A stretch of 24,577 bases of DNA from JAKOQB01 sp036824465. Lineage in GTDB: Bacteria > Pseudomonadota > Gammaproteobacteria > Burkholderiales > Burkholderiaceae_F. Position numbers and translations under genes: made by a program. How positions within the stretch are numbered: position 1 is the first letter of the stretch; each line of letters begins with the position of its first letter. Shown one piece after another: positions 15,727 to 22,345 of this stretch. The DNA lies in assembly GCA_036824465.1 (NCBI GenBank), contig DAITAC010000065.1, forward strand, positions 1 through 24,577, in the 5' to 3' direction. The notes beneath the pieces were generated by a model that was not told the DNA's origin, searched no databases, and saw nothing but the letters and a program-made list of their open reading frames with translations.

Positions 15727-17199
15727 CTATCCGTGTTTGATCGCGATCGTCTTCAACGTCGTGAAGCCGAGCAGCGCCTCGAACCCTTTTTCGCGCCCGT
15801 AGCCGCTCGACTTCACGCCGCCGAACGGCAGTTCGACGCCGCCGCCCGCGCCGTAATTGTTGATGAAGACCTGGCCGCTCTTCACCTTGCGCGCGACGCG
15901 CAACTGGCGCGCCCCGTCACGCGTCCAAACGCCGGCAACCAGGCCGTATTGTGTGCTGTTGGCCAGACGCAGTGCCTCGTCTTCGCTGTCGAACGGCATC
16001 GCCGCCAGCACCGGGCCAAAGATCTCTTCCTGCGCCAGCTTGTGCGCCGGCGGTACGTCACGCAACAACGTCGGCGCCTGATAAAAGCCGGTCTGCGGTG
16101 CATCGTCGACAACATGCCCCTGCGCGGCGATCGGAATCTGATCGACTTGCGCCTGCGACAGATAGTCCCAGACGCGCTGCAGTTGCGAGCGGCGGATCAA
16201 CGGGCCGACATCGAGATCAGCGAGTGCCGGCCCGACCCGCAAGCGCGACATCGCATCGCCGACGCGCGCGAGCAGGTCTTCGTAGACGGCACGCTCGACG
16301 AGCAGCCGGCTGCCGGCCGAGCAGGTCTGTCCCGCGTTCTGCACGATCGCATTGACGACGACCGGCACGACCGCATCCAGGTCCGCATCGGCGAATACGA
16401 TCTGGGGCGACTTGCCCCCGAGTTCGAGCGTAACCGGGCAGTGATGCTTCGCTGCGGCCTGTGCAACCGCAGTGCCCGTGACCGGCGAGCCGGTGAACGA
16501 AATGTGGTCAATTCCCGTGTGTGCCGACAACGCAGCGCCGGCCTCGTGGCCGAAGCCGGTGACGATGTTGAGCGCTCCGTCGGGAAAGCCCACCTCAGCC
16601 GCGAGCTCGGCCACACGCAGCAGCGACAGGCATGCATCCTCGGCCGGCTTCACCACGCACGCATTGCCGGCAGCCAGCGCTGCGCCGACGCTGCGGCCGA
16701 ATATTTGCATCGGATAGTTCCACGGGATGATGTGCCCGGTGACTCCGTGCGGCTCACGCAGCGTGAGCACCGTCATTCCCGCGCTATAGGGAATCGTCTC
16801 GCCGTGCAGTTTGTCGGCGGCGCCGGCGTAATACTCGAAGTAGCGGGCGAGCGCGGTGGCATCGGCGCGACCTTGCTTGAGCGGCTTGCCGGTCGTGCGC
16901 GACTCCAGGCGCGCAAGTTCTTCGATCAGCCCCGTCACCCGCGCGGCGAGCTTCAGCAGCAGGCGGCCGCGCTCGGTCGCACTCAGGCGACCCCAGTCAC
17001 CGTCGCCAAATTCGCCGAAAGCCCTGCGCGCACCGCGCACCGCTGTGTCAATATCGGCCGCATTGCCGCGCGCGATCTTCGCGAACGCCTGGCCGTCGGA
17101 CGGGTCGACAACGTCAATCGACTGACCCGACTGCGTTGCAATCCAGCGATTGCCGATGAAGTGATGCCGCCCTTCGGTGGGTGTCCAGCCGCCGTCCAT
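15727..17199 (-). CDS. NAD(P)-dependent aldehyde dehydrogenase
   Basis: Oxidises an aldehyde to the carboxylic acid. It has 490 residues, a normal length. It carries the ALDH-superfamily residues N161 (PWNYP), the cofactor loop FTGSPVTG (235-242), the general base E259 in LELGGKSPQ and the nucleophile C293 in NAGQTCSAGSRL, plus the C-terminal LPFGGVKSSGYGREKG. The overall pattern resembles betaine-aldehyde or gamma-aminobutyraldehyde dehydrogenases, but the substrate cannot be set from sequence. It starts at ATG 17199 with an AGGGGG ribosome-binding site, divergent from the pyrophosphatase gene with 88 bp between starts, and is followed by the SDR gene at 10 bp. Confidence 0.95.
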   Translation of the reverse strand: MDGGWTPTEGRHHFIGNRWIATQSGQSIDVVDPSDGQAFAKIARGNAADIDTAVRGARRAFGEFGDGDWGRLSATERGRLLLKLAARVTGLIEELARLESRTTGKPLKQGRADATALARYFEYYAGAADKLHGETIPYSAGMTVLTLREPHGVTGHIIPWNYPMQIFGRSVGAALAAGNACVVKPAEDACLSLLRVAELAAEVGFPDGALNIVTGFGHEAGAALSAHTGIDHISFTGSPVTGTAVAQAAAKHHCPVTLELGGKSPQIVFADADLDAVVPVVVNAIVQNAGQTCSAGSRLLVERAVYEDLLARVGDAMSRLRVGPALADLDVGPLIRRSQLQRVWDYLSQAQVDQIPIAAQGHVVDDAPQTGFYQAPTLLRDVPPAHKLAQEEIFGPVLAAMPFDSEDEALRLANSTQYGLVAGVWTRDGARQLRVARKVKSGQVFINNYGAGGGVELPFGGVKSSGYGREKGFEALLGFTTLKTIAIKHG

Positions 17200-17287
17200 G
17201 GTTGCCCCCTGCGGATCGTTGTGAGCGGATTATCGGCCACGATTCCGACGGCCGCTAGAATCGGCGCCACTTCCTTGAGGAACCGCA

Positions 17288-17379
17288 ATGAGCCTGGATC
17301 GAGTGCCTTCGGGCCGCGCGCTGCCGGACGACTTCAATGTCGTGATTGAAATCCCGATGAACGCCGACCCGATCAAGTA
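17288..17379 (+). CDS. ppa: Inorganic pyrophosphatase, N-terminal fragment cut by assembly gap
   Basis: The first 30 codons plus two bases of a family I soluble pyrophosphatase, which hydrolyses pyrophosphate to phosphate in the cytoplasm. The visible residues include DDFNVVIEIPMNADPIKY, the highly conserved start of bacterial Ppa (the next expected residues would be E-V/L-D-K). The ATG at 17288 has a GAGGA ribosome-binding site (17277-17281). The remaining roughly 145 residues must lie in the 17380-17479 gap, whose true length is therefore at least several hundred bases. The reading frame appears to continue to 17770 through the Ns, but the protein beyond the gap belongs to another family. 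Confidence 0.85.
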
Positions 17380-17479
17380 NNNNNNNNNNNNNNNNNNNNN
17401 NNNNNNNNNNNNNNNNNNNNNNNNNNNNNNNNNNNNNNNNNNNNNNNNNNNNNNNNNNNNNNNNNNNNNNNNNNNNNNN
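17380..17479. other. Assembly gap (100 N) of unknown true length
   Basis: Exactly 100 N, the usual placeholder for an unsized scaffold gap. The left flank is the beginning of ppa and the right flank the C-terminal part of a RidA protein, so the missing DNA should contain most of ppa and the start of ridA at least. The two flanks share no overlap that I can see. Confidence 0.95.
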
Positions 17480-17770
17480 CAGATGGGCCTTGTTCCCGGC
17501 ACACTGAAGCTCGTTCCTGGCGGTGTCCGCGAAGAGGCGCGACAGACAATGCAGAACATCAAGACCGTTTTGGAAGCACATGGACTCGGGCTGGATCACC
17601 TCGTCAAATGCACCGTGTTTCTGGCCGACATGGCGGACTGGCCGGCGTTCAACGAGGTTTATGTGTCGTTCTTCAACGGTCGGTTTCCGGCGCGTAGCGC
17701 ATTCGGCGCCAATGGACTCGCCTTGGGCGGGCGTGTCGAGGTCGAGTGCATCGCGGCCATCGATCTTTGA
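17480..17770 (+). CDS. RidA/YjgF-family protein, C-terminal fragment
   Basis: C-terminal 96 residues of a RidA-family enamine/imine deaminase-like protein (full length usually about 125-130); the N-terminus is lost in the gap. Seen are QMGLVPGTLKLV, EEARQTMQNIKTVLEAHG, KCTVFLADMADWPAFNEVY, FPARSAF with the Arg expected to bind the substrate carboxylate, and VEVECIAAI with the conserved acidic residue. Canonical RidA hydrolyses reactive enamines such as 2-aminoacrylate and protects PLP enzymes. The ATG at 17483 is internal, not a start. It converges with the DMT transporter gene, 28 bp away. Confidence 0.88.
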   Translation, partial: QMGLVPGTLKLVPGGVREEARQTMQNIKTVLEAHGLGLDHLVKCTVFLADMADWPAFNEVYVSFFNGRFPARSAFGANGLALGGRVEVECIAAIDL

Positions 17771-17798
17771 AACAGTCTCGGGGTCAGGCCGGCAGGAA

Positions 17799-18656
17799 TC
17801 AGCCGCGCCGATAACTCATCACATTCAGCGCCAGCCCGCTTAATACCAGCGCCGCGCCGGCGAGCTTCCACCACAGCACCGGTTCGCCGAGCAGCCACAC
17901 GGCGCACGACATGCCGACGATCGGGACCAGCAGCGTGAACGGCGCGATCAACGCGGCAGGGTACAGCCGCAGCAGCCAGGCCCAGATTCCAAACGCGAGC
18001 AGCGTGGTGGGCCAGGCCTGAAATGCGATGCCGATCCATTGCGGCACGCTGAGCGTGCTGATCGTCTGCAGAATGCTGCGGTGCCCGTCGATCAACAATG
18101 CGACCGGCAGCATCAATGCGGCGGCAAACGCGCTGGCCCAGATCACGATTGCGAGCGGCTCACCGCGCACGCGCCTGACGATCATGTTCGCGGTCGCCCA
18201 GGAAGCCGCGGCCGCCAGCACGAGCAGCAGGCCGAGGCGTGTTCCGCCACCCGGGAGATGAAGCCCGACCAGCACGACGCCACTGATGGCAAGCAGCGCC
18301 CCCGCGACTTGCGGTGCCCGCGGTCGCTCATGGGCCAGCAGCACGGCCAGGCCAATGGTGAAGAACACCTGCATCTGGATCACCAGTGATGAAAGCCCGG
18401 TGGGCATGCCAACCGCAATGCCGGCGAACAGGAACGAGAACTGCAGCGCAAAGGCGAACAGTCCGTATGAGGCGACCTGCCACCAGGGTGACCTTGGCCG
18501 TGCGACGAAGAGCAGCGCGGGAAATGCGGCGAGCACGAATCGCAGCAACGTCAACGTCAGGGGTGGCACATCGTTCAGTCCCCAGCGAATGACGATGAAG
18601 TTAAATCCCCAGATCGTGACCATCAGCAAAGCGGCGCCCAGGTGCCAAGGTCTCAT
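17799..18656 (-). CDS. EamA/DMT-superfamily transporter
   Basis: Inner-membrane transporter of the drug/metabolite superfamily, 285 residues with about ten hydrophobic segments forming two EamA repeats. The first begins MRPWHLGAALLMVTIWGFNFIV and the second near residue 145 (LLLVLAAAASWATANMIVRR). Typical motifs are WGFNFIVIRWGL, the TLLRFVLAAFPALLFV block, and, in the second repeat, PFTLLVPIVGMSCAVWLLGEP. Members export amino acids or other small metabolites; the substrate here is unknown. The ATG at 18656 is preferred because the sequence from there fits the family; the open frame extends upstream to 18773 only through a tandemly repeated leader. The first 15 codons lie inside the 125-bp repeat. 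Confidence 0.92.
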   Translation of the reverse strand: MRPWHLGAALLMVTIWGFNFIVIRWGLNDVPPLTLTLLRFVLAAFPALLFVARPRSPWWQVASYGLFAFALQFSFLFAGIAVGMPTGLSSLVIQMQVFFTIGLAVLLAHERPRAPQVAGALLAISGVVLVGLHLPGGGTRLGLLLVLAAAASWATANMIVRRVRGEPLAIVIWASAFAAALMLPVALLIDGHRSILQTISTLSVPQWIGIAFQAWPTTLLAFGIWAWLLRLYPAALIAPFTLLVPIVGMSCAVWLLGEPVLWWKLAGAALVLSGLALNVMSYRRG

Positions 18657-18736
18657 GCCGTCACCGAGCCGTGTCGAAGGGGAAGGGGATTTCGTAAACC
18701 TTCCCCGCAGGGGCCGGCGCACAGCGCCGCGCCCCC
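18612..18736. repeat. 125-bp tandem repeat, copy 1
   Basis: The unit starts GATCGTGACCATCAGCA and repeats with a 125-bp period at 18737. Positions 18630-18724 (95 bp) are identical to 18910-19004, and 18630-18684 to 18755-18809. It covers the first 15 codons of the DMT gene and its leader. It contains an 8-bp perfect inverted repeat GGGGAAGG/CCTTCCCC (18679-18686 and 18699-18706, 12-nt loop) and a CCCC-GCA-GGGG hairpin right after. Confidence 0.9.
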
Positions 18737-18781
18737 GATCGTGACCATCAGCAGAGCGGCGCCCAGGTGCCAAGGTCTCAT
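18653..18781 (-). CDS. 42-codon upstream ORF created by duplication of the DMT gene start
   Basis: The second repeat copy carries the same start as the DMT gene (MRPWHLGAALLMVTI) but then reads into leader sequence (GGAALCAGPCGEG...). It ends in a TGA at 18653-18655 that overlaps the DMT ATG (18654-18656) as ATGA. If translated it would give a 42-residue peptide and could couple ribosomes to the DMT start. There is no evidence that it encodes a functional protein; it is probably a by-product of the duplication. Confidence 0.3.
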   Translation of the reverse strand: MRPWHLGAALLMVTIGGAALCAGPCGEGLRNPLPLRHGSVTA

Positions 18782-18809
18782 GCCGTCACCGAGCCGTGTC
18801 GAAGGGGAA
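18737..18809. repeat. 125-bp tandem repeat, copy 2, cut by gap
   Basis: The first 73 bp of the second unit, identical to copy 1 from the unit start except for one base (A to G at 18754, against 18629). It is interrupted by the N run; its last 55 bp recur exactly at 18910-18964 on the other side. Confidence 0.88.
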
Positions 18810-18909
18810 NNNNNNNNNNNNNNNNNNNNNNNNNNNNNNNNNNNNNNNNNNNNNNNNNNNNNNNNNNNNNNNNNNNNNNNNNNNNNNNNNNNNNNNNNNN
18901 NNNNNNNNN
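18810..18909. other. Assembly gap (100 N), probably a false gap
   Basis: Exactly 100 N. The 55 bp before the gap (18755-18809) are identical to the 55 bp after it (18910-18964). This is what two de Bruijn contigs with a 55-base k-mer overlap look like when a scaffolder inserts Ns instead of merging them. The real distance may thus be negative (an overlap). Confidence 0.9.
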
Positions 18910-19004
18910 AGCGGCGCCCAGGTGCCAAGGTCTCATGCCGTCACCGAGCCGTGTCGAAGGGGAAGGGGATTTCGTAAACCTTCCCCGCAGGGGCCGGCGC
19001 ACAG
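18910..19004. repeat. 125-bp tandem repeat, third stretch (likely the rest of copy 2)
   Basis: 95 bp identical to 18630-18724. It begins exactly at the base where copies 1 and 2 start to be identical and ends where the flanks diverge (TGGTTTGCC here, CGCCGCGCC after copy 1). After it, ACCATCAGCAG (19024-19034) resembles the start of yet another unit. If the two contigs overlap by 55 bp, this is simply copy 2 continued. Confidence 0.85.
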
Positions 19005-19057
19005 TGGTTTGCCCCGGACAATCACCATCAGCAGGGACGCCATGGAACAGAGGGGTA

Positions 19058-20224
19058 TCAGGCGACCTCCGTGCCGCGCTTGAATGAACGGTGTTCGTTC
19101 AGTTCATCGATCGCATGCTCGACACTGGCGCATTCCTGCGCGAGAAAGCGCCGTACCGCGTCGTGCATACCGGGGTGCGCGAGCCAGTGGGCCGAGAACG
19201 TGGGCACCGGGTCGAGCCCGCGCGCGACCTTGTGCGCGCCTTGTGCGCCGCCTTCGAAGACCTGCAGCCGGCGTTCGATGGCGAACTCGATCATCTGGTA
19301 GTAGCAGCATTCGAAGTGCAGGCATGGCACATGCTCGATCGCACCCCAATAGCGACCGTACAAGTGACGCGTGTCGAACACGCCGAGCGCGGACGCGATC
19401 GGCTCGCCCTTGCGCGTCGCCACGACCAGCATCAGCTGCTCCGGCATCGCGCGTCCGATGCGCTGAAAGAATTCGAGGTTCAGGTACGGCGTTGACCAAT
19501 GGGCCTGGTACGTCGCGCAATAACAGCGATAGAAGAACTCCCAGTCCGCATCGGTGATGTCGAGCCCGGTCTTGCGCACGAGCTCGACGCCGTGCTCGGC
19601 CGCCTTCCTGCGTTCGGCGCGGATTTTCTTGCGTTTGGGCTGCATCAGTCGCGCCAAAAACTCGTCGAACTCGGCATAACCGGCATTGGTCCAGTGAAAC
19701 TGGACGCCCCGGCGCACCAGCAGGCCGCGCTGGGCGAGCAATTCGATCTGTGTCGGCGGCGCCAGCAGCACATGCAACGAAGACAGGTCGCTGGCGCGAG
19801 CGTGCGCGACCAGAGCATCGGCGAGCGCCGTGCGCGCCCCCTCGTCGACCGCGATCAACCGTGTTCCCCCGACCGGGGTAAACGGCGCCGCGACGAGCCA
19901 CTTCGGGTAATAGGTCATGCCGTGTCGCTGATAGGCCTCGGCCCAGCTCCAGTCGAACACGTACTCGCCGTAGGAGTGCGCCTTGGCGTACAGCGGCACT
20001 GCCCCGACGAGTCGATCGTCGCGCCGCAGCGTGAGATAGCGCGGCGTCCAACCACTCGCATGGCAGGCGGAGCCGCTTTCATGCAATGCGTTCAGAAACC
20101 CGTAGCCCAGAAACGGATTCGCGTCCGCGTCTTGAACGAGCAGCGCGTCCCATGCGTCGCGGCCGACTGCGGCAAGGCTCCCGATGATCTGCGTGCGATA
20201 ATTCGCGGGCAACGTCAATGACAC
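19058..20224 (-). CDS. GNAT/FemAB-like acyltransferase-fold protein (DUF482 type)
   Basis: A 388-residue protein resembling the PF04339 family (annotated as GNAT-family N-acetyltransferase or peptidoglycan-biosynthesis-like). Characteristic strings are ANPFLGYGFLNALHESG near the N-terminus, VFDWSWAEAYQRHGMTYYPKWLVAAPFTPV, RLMQPKRKKIRAERRKA, FYRCYCATYQAHWSTPYLNLEFFQRI, and the C-terminal FEGGAQGAHKVARGLDPVPTFSAHWLAHP. The biochemical role of this family is not established. The start is a GTG at 20224 (alternative TTG at 20218); no ATG is available near the conserved N-terminus. The start overlaps the divergent nadE start, so each gene's promoter must lie within the other. Confidence 0.88.
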   Translation of the reverse strand: MSLTLPANYRTQIIGSLAAVGRDAWDALLVQDADANPFLGYGFLNALHESGSACHASGWTPRYLTLRRDDRLVGAVPLYAKAHSYGEYVFDWSWAEAYQRHGMTYYPKWLVAAPFTPVGGTRLIAVDEGARTALADALVAHARASDLSSLHVLLAPPTQIELLAQRGLLVRRGVQFHWTNAGYAEFDEFLARLMQPKRKKIRAERRKAAEHGVELVRKTGLDITDADWEFFYRCYCATYQAHWSTPYLNLEFFQRIGRAMPEQLMLVVATRKGEPIASALGVFDTRHLYGRYWGAIEHVPCLHFECCYYQMIEFAIERRLQVFEGGAQGAHKVARGLDPVPTFSAHWLAHPGMHDAVRRFLAQECASVEHAIDELNEHRSFKRGTEVA

Positions 20225-21858
20225 ATTCGATGAGTTCGCACGTCCGGGTCGCCGTCGCTCAGATCAATTGCACGGTCGGCGATTTCGAGGGCAACAGCCG
20301 GCGGATTCTCGACATGGCACGGCGCGCGGCCGAGGCCCACGCCGATATTCTTTTGACCCCTGAGCTCGCACTCAGCGGCTATCCACCCGAAGACCTGCTG
20401 CTGCGGCGCGCATTTTACGCGGCGAGCGACGATGCGCTTGAAAAGCTGGCTGCGCAACTGTTGCAGTGGCCAGAGTTGCGCGTGGTCTTGGGGCATCCGC
20501 TGCAGCGCGAAGGGCGTCGCTTCAACGCCGCGTCGCTGCTGTATGGAGGCGCCGTGCACGGCACCTACTGCAAGCACGATCTGCCCAACTACGACGTCTT
20601 CGACGAACAGCGCTATTTCACGCCCGATAATCGTCCCTTCGTGTTTGACGTCAAGGGCACACGCTTCGGCATCAACATCTGCGAAGACACGTGGTTCCCC
20701 TACGCACCAGAGTGCGCACGGTCCGCGGGCGCGCAGGTACTGCTCGTCCCCAACGGATCACCGTTTCATCTCGGCAAGCAGGCGCAGAGACTTGACGTGA
20801 TGCGGGACAACGTCTCGCGGAGTGGATTGGCCCTTGTCTATGCAAATCTGGCTGGCGGGCAGGATGAACTCGTGTTCGACGGCGCGTCATTCGTGCTCGA
20901 CGCACATGGACACGTCGCGCGGATGGCCCCTCAGTTTGAAGAAGCGCTGCTGGTCACCGACCTGGTGGACGGCGCGCCGGAACACGGCGCATGCGCGGAC
21001 CTGGGGTCGCTCGAGAGCCAGGCATATCGAGCGCTGGTTCTGGGTGTGCGCGACTATGTCGGCAAGAACGGTTTTCCGGGCGCGATCATTGGTCTGTCGG
21101 GAGGCATCGACTCGGCGCTGACGCTCGCAATCGCCTGCGACGCGCTCGGCCACGACAAGGTGCGCGCGGTGATGATGCCTTCCCAGTTCACGCGCGACAT
21201 CTCGTGGCTCGACTCGCGCGAAATGGCACGAGGATTGAAGGTCCGTTACGACGAGTTGCCGATCAAGCCGGTGTTCGACGGCTTCCTCGCCACGCTCGCG
21301 CGCGAGTTTCGCGGCCTGCCGTGGACGACCGCTGAGGAGAACATCCAGGCACGCATCCGCGGCACGCTGTTGATGACGTTGTCGAACAAGTACGGTTCGA
21401 TCGTGCTGACCACCGGCAACAAGAGCGAGATGGCGGTCGGCTACGCGACGCTGTACGGCGACATGGCGGGCGGCTTTGCGGTGATCAAGGACATTCGCAA
21501 GACGCTGGTCTACGCGCTGTCTCGGTATCGGAATTCCATTTCCGAAGTGATCCCGGAGCGGATCATCACGCGCGCGCCGAGCGCGGAGCTGAAGGCCGAT
21601 CAATTCGATCAGGACAGCCTGCCGCCGTATGACATTCTCGACGGCGTGATACAGCTTTACATGGAAGAGGGCCGTGATATCGACGAGGTGATCGCCGCCG
21701 GCTATCCCGAGGTCGAGGTGCGGCGCGTGGTGCGGATGATCCGCGTCAACGAGTACAAGCGGCGACAGGCGCCCATCGGCATCCGCGTCACTCACAGAGG
21801 CTTTGGGCGCGACTGGCGCTACCCGATTACGAATCGGTTCGTCGAAGAGAAGGGATAG
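20218..21858 (+). CDS. nadE: Glutamine-dependent NAD+ synthetase
   Basis: Makes NAD+ from nicotinic acid adenine dinucleotide, ATP and glutamine-derived ammonia. It has 546 residues from ATG 20218, or 542 from ATG 20230, which fits the usual VAVAQINCTVGDF N-terminus as well; neither has a good ribosome-binding site. The N-terminal nitrilase-fold glutaminase domain (about 8-260) has the triad E49 (TPELALSGYPPEDLL), K119 (YCKHDLPNYDVFDE) and C155 (GINICEDTWFP). The C-terminal synthetase domain has the ATP pyrophosphatase loop GLSGGIDSALT (from residue 292), TGNKSEMAVGYATLYGDMAGG and a C-terminus RYPITNRFVEEKG. It is followed at 142 bp by the P-II gene. A degraded copy of its own 3' end follows the stop. 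Confidence 0.96.
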   Translation: MTHSMSSHVRVAVAQINCTVGDFEGNSRRILDMARRAAEAHADILLTPELALSGYPPEDLLLRRAFYAASDDALEKLAAQLLQWPELRVVLGHPLQREGRRFNAASLLYGGAVHGTYCKHDLPNYDVFDEQRYFTPDNRPFVFDVKGTRFGINICEDTWFPYAPECARSAGAQVLLVPNGSPFHLGKQAQRLDVMRDNVSRSGLALVYANLAGGQDELVFDGASFVLDAHGHVARMAPQFEEALLVTDLVDGAPEHGACADLGSLESQAYRALVLGVRDYVGKNGFPGAIIGLSGGIDSALTLAIACDALGHDKVRAVMMPSQFTRDISWLDSREMARGLKVRYDELPIKPVFDGFLATLAREFRGLPWTTAEENIQARIRGTLLMTLSNKYGSIVLTTGNKSEMAVGYATLYGDMAGGFAVIKDIRKTLVYALSRYRNSISEVIPERIITRAPSAELKADQFDQDSLPPYDILDGVIQLYMEEGRDIDEVIAAGYPEVEVRRVVRMIRVNEYKRRQAPIGIRVTHRGFGRDWRYPITNRFVEEKG

Positions 21859-21890
21859 CCATGTGGTCGCGCCCGCCGCCTCCGGCGGAA

Positions 21891-21971
21891 GGAATTGACT
21901 CGCATCCGACCCGGGGGCAAGACAGGCGCTACCCGATCACGAACCGATCCCGCGGGGACAACGCAGGCTAA
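21891..21971 (+). pseudogene. Degraded second copy of the nadE 3' end
   Basis: In the nadE to P-II interval, 21921-21950 matches nadE 21811-21840 at 25 of 30 bases. Read in the matching codon phase, 21891-21971 gives GIDSHPTRGQDRRYPITNR followed by SRGDNAG and a stop, against GIRVTHRGFGRDWRYPITNR in nadE. In the seven RYPITNR codons all three differences are synonymous (ATT/ATC, AAT/AAC, CGG/CGA). It looks like a remnant of an alternative nadE end, from recombination or duplication. It is not translated as far as can be seen (no start). Confidence 0.6.
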
Positions 21972-22000
21972 AATGGATCGCAACTGAGGGGGCACCGCAA

Positions 22001-22339
22001 ATGAAACAGATCACCGCAGTCATCAAGCCGTTCAAGCTCGACGAAGTGCGCGAGGCGCTGGCCGATGTGGGCGTCAGCGGGTTGACCGTTACCGAGGTCA
22101 AGGGCTTTGGTCGTCAGAAAGGCCACACGGAGCTCTATCGCGGTGCCGAGTACGTGGTCGATTTTCTGCCCAAGGTCAAGATTGACGCCGTGGTGCCGGA
22201 GGCGATCGTGGAGCGCGCGATCGAGGCGATCATGAAAGCGGCGCGTACCGGCAAGATCGGCGACGGCAAGATCTTCGTACGCGCGGTTGAACAGGTGATC
22301 CGCATCCGCACGGGTGAAACCGGCGACGATGCGGTTTAA
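22001..22339 (+). CDS. glnB: Nitrogen regulatory protein P-II
   Basis: Trimeric signal protein that senses 2-oxoglutarate, ATP/ADP and glutamine status, and controls GlnE, NtrB or AmtB-type partners. It has 112 residues, the standard length. It contains the T-loop EVKGFGRQKGHTELYRGAEY with the uridylylation tyrosine Y51, the B-loop ARTGKIGDGKIFV and the C-terminal VIRIRTGE. Position after nadE and absence of amtB favour glnB over glnK, but the two are hard to separate by sequence. ATG 22001 has a GAGGGGG ribosome-binding site (21986-21992). A -10-like TAAAAT lies at 21969-21974, without a matching -35 or a sigma-54 site that I can see. It converges with the TRIC-type gene, 6 bp away. Confidence 0.95.
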   Translation: MKQITAVIKPFKLDEVREALADVGVSGLTVTEVKGFGRQKGHTELYRGAEYVVDFLPKVKIDAVVPEAIVERAIEAIMKAARTGKIGDGKIFVRAVEQVIRIRTGETGDDAV

Positions 22340-22345
22340 GAATTA

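Larger units (their letters stand above)
18657..19057. other. Intergenic region between the GNAT-like and DMT genes
   Basis: About 400 bp, including 100 N, with no supported gene except the repeat-derived short ORF. It contains the tandem repeat copies with their hairpins, then 53 bp of unique sequence before the GNAT-like stop. Any DMT promoter should lie here. I see no clear -35/-10 pair or T-tract terminator. Confidence 0.7.

Noticed and set aside
17219..17261. TAGAAT box upstream of ppa as a promoter
   Set aside because: No -35 hexamer at acceptable spacing; the nearest TTGTGA is 31 bp away.
15553..17349. 598-codon open frame on the + strand opposite the aldehyde dehydrogenase
   Set aside because: Antisense to a gene with full catalytic motifs; Arg/Ala/Gln-rich with no domain-like pattern. 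Long antisense frames are expected at this GC content.
21869..21890. CCGCC/GGCGG hairpin after nadE as a terminator
   Set aside because: Only a 5-bp stem with a 3-nt loop and no T-run.
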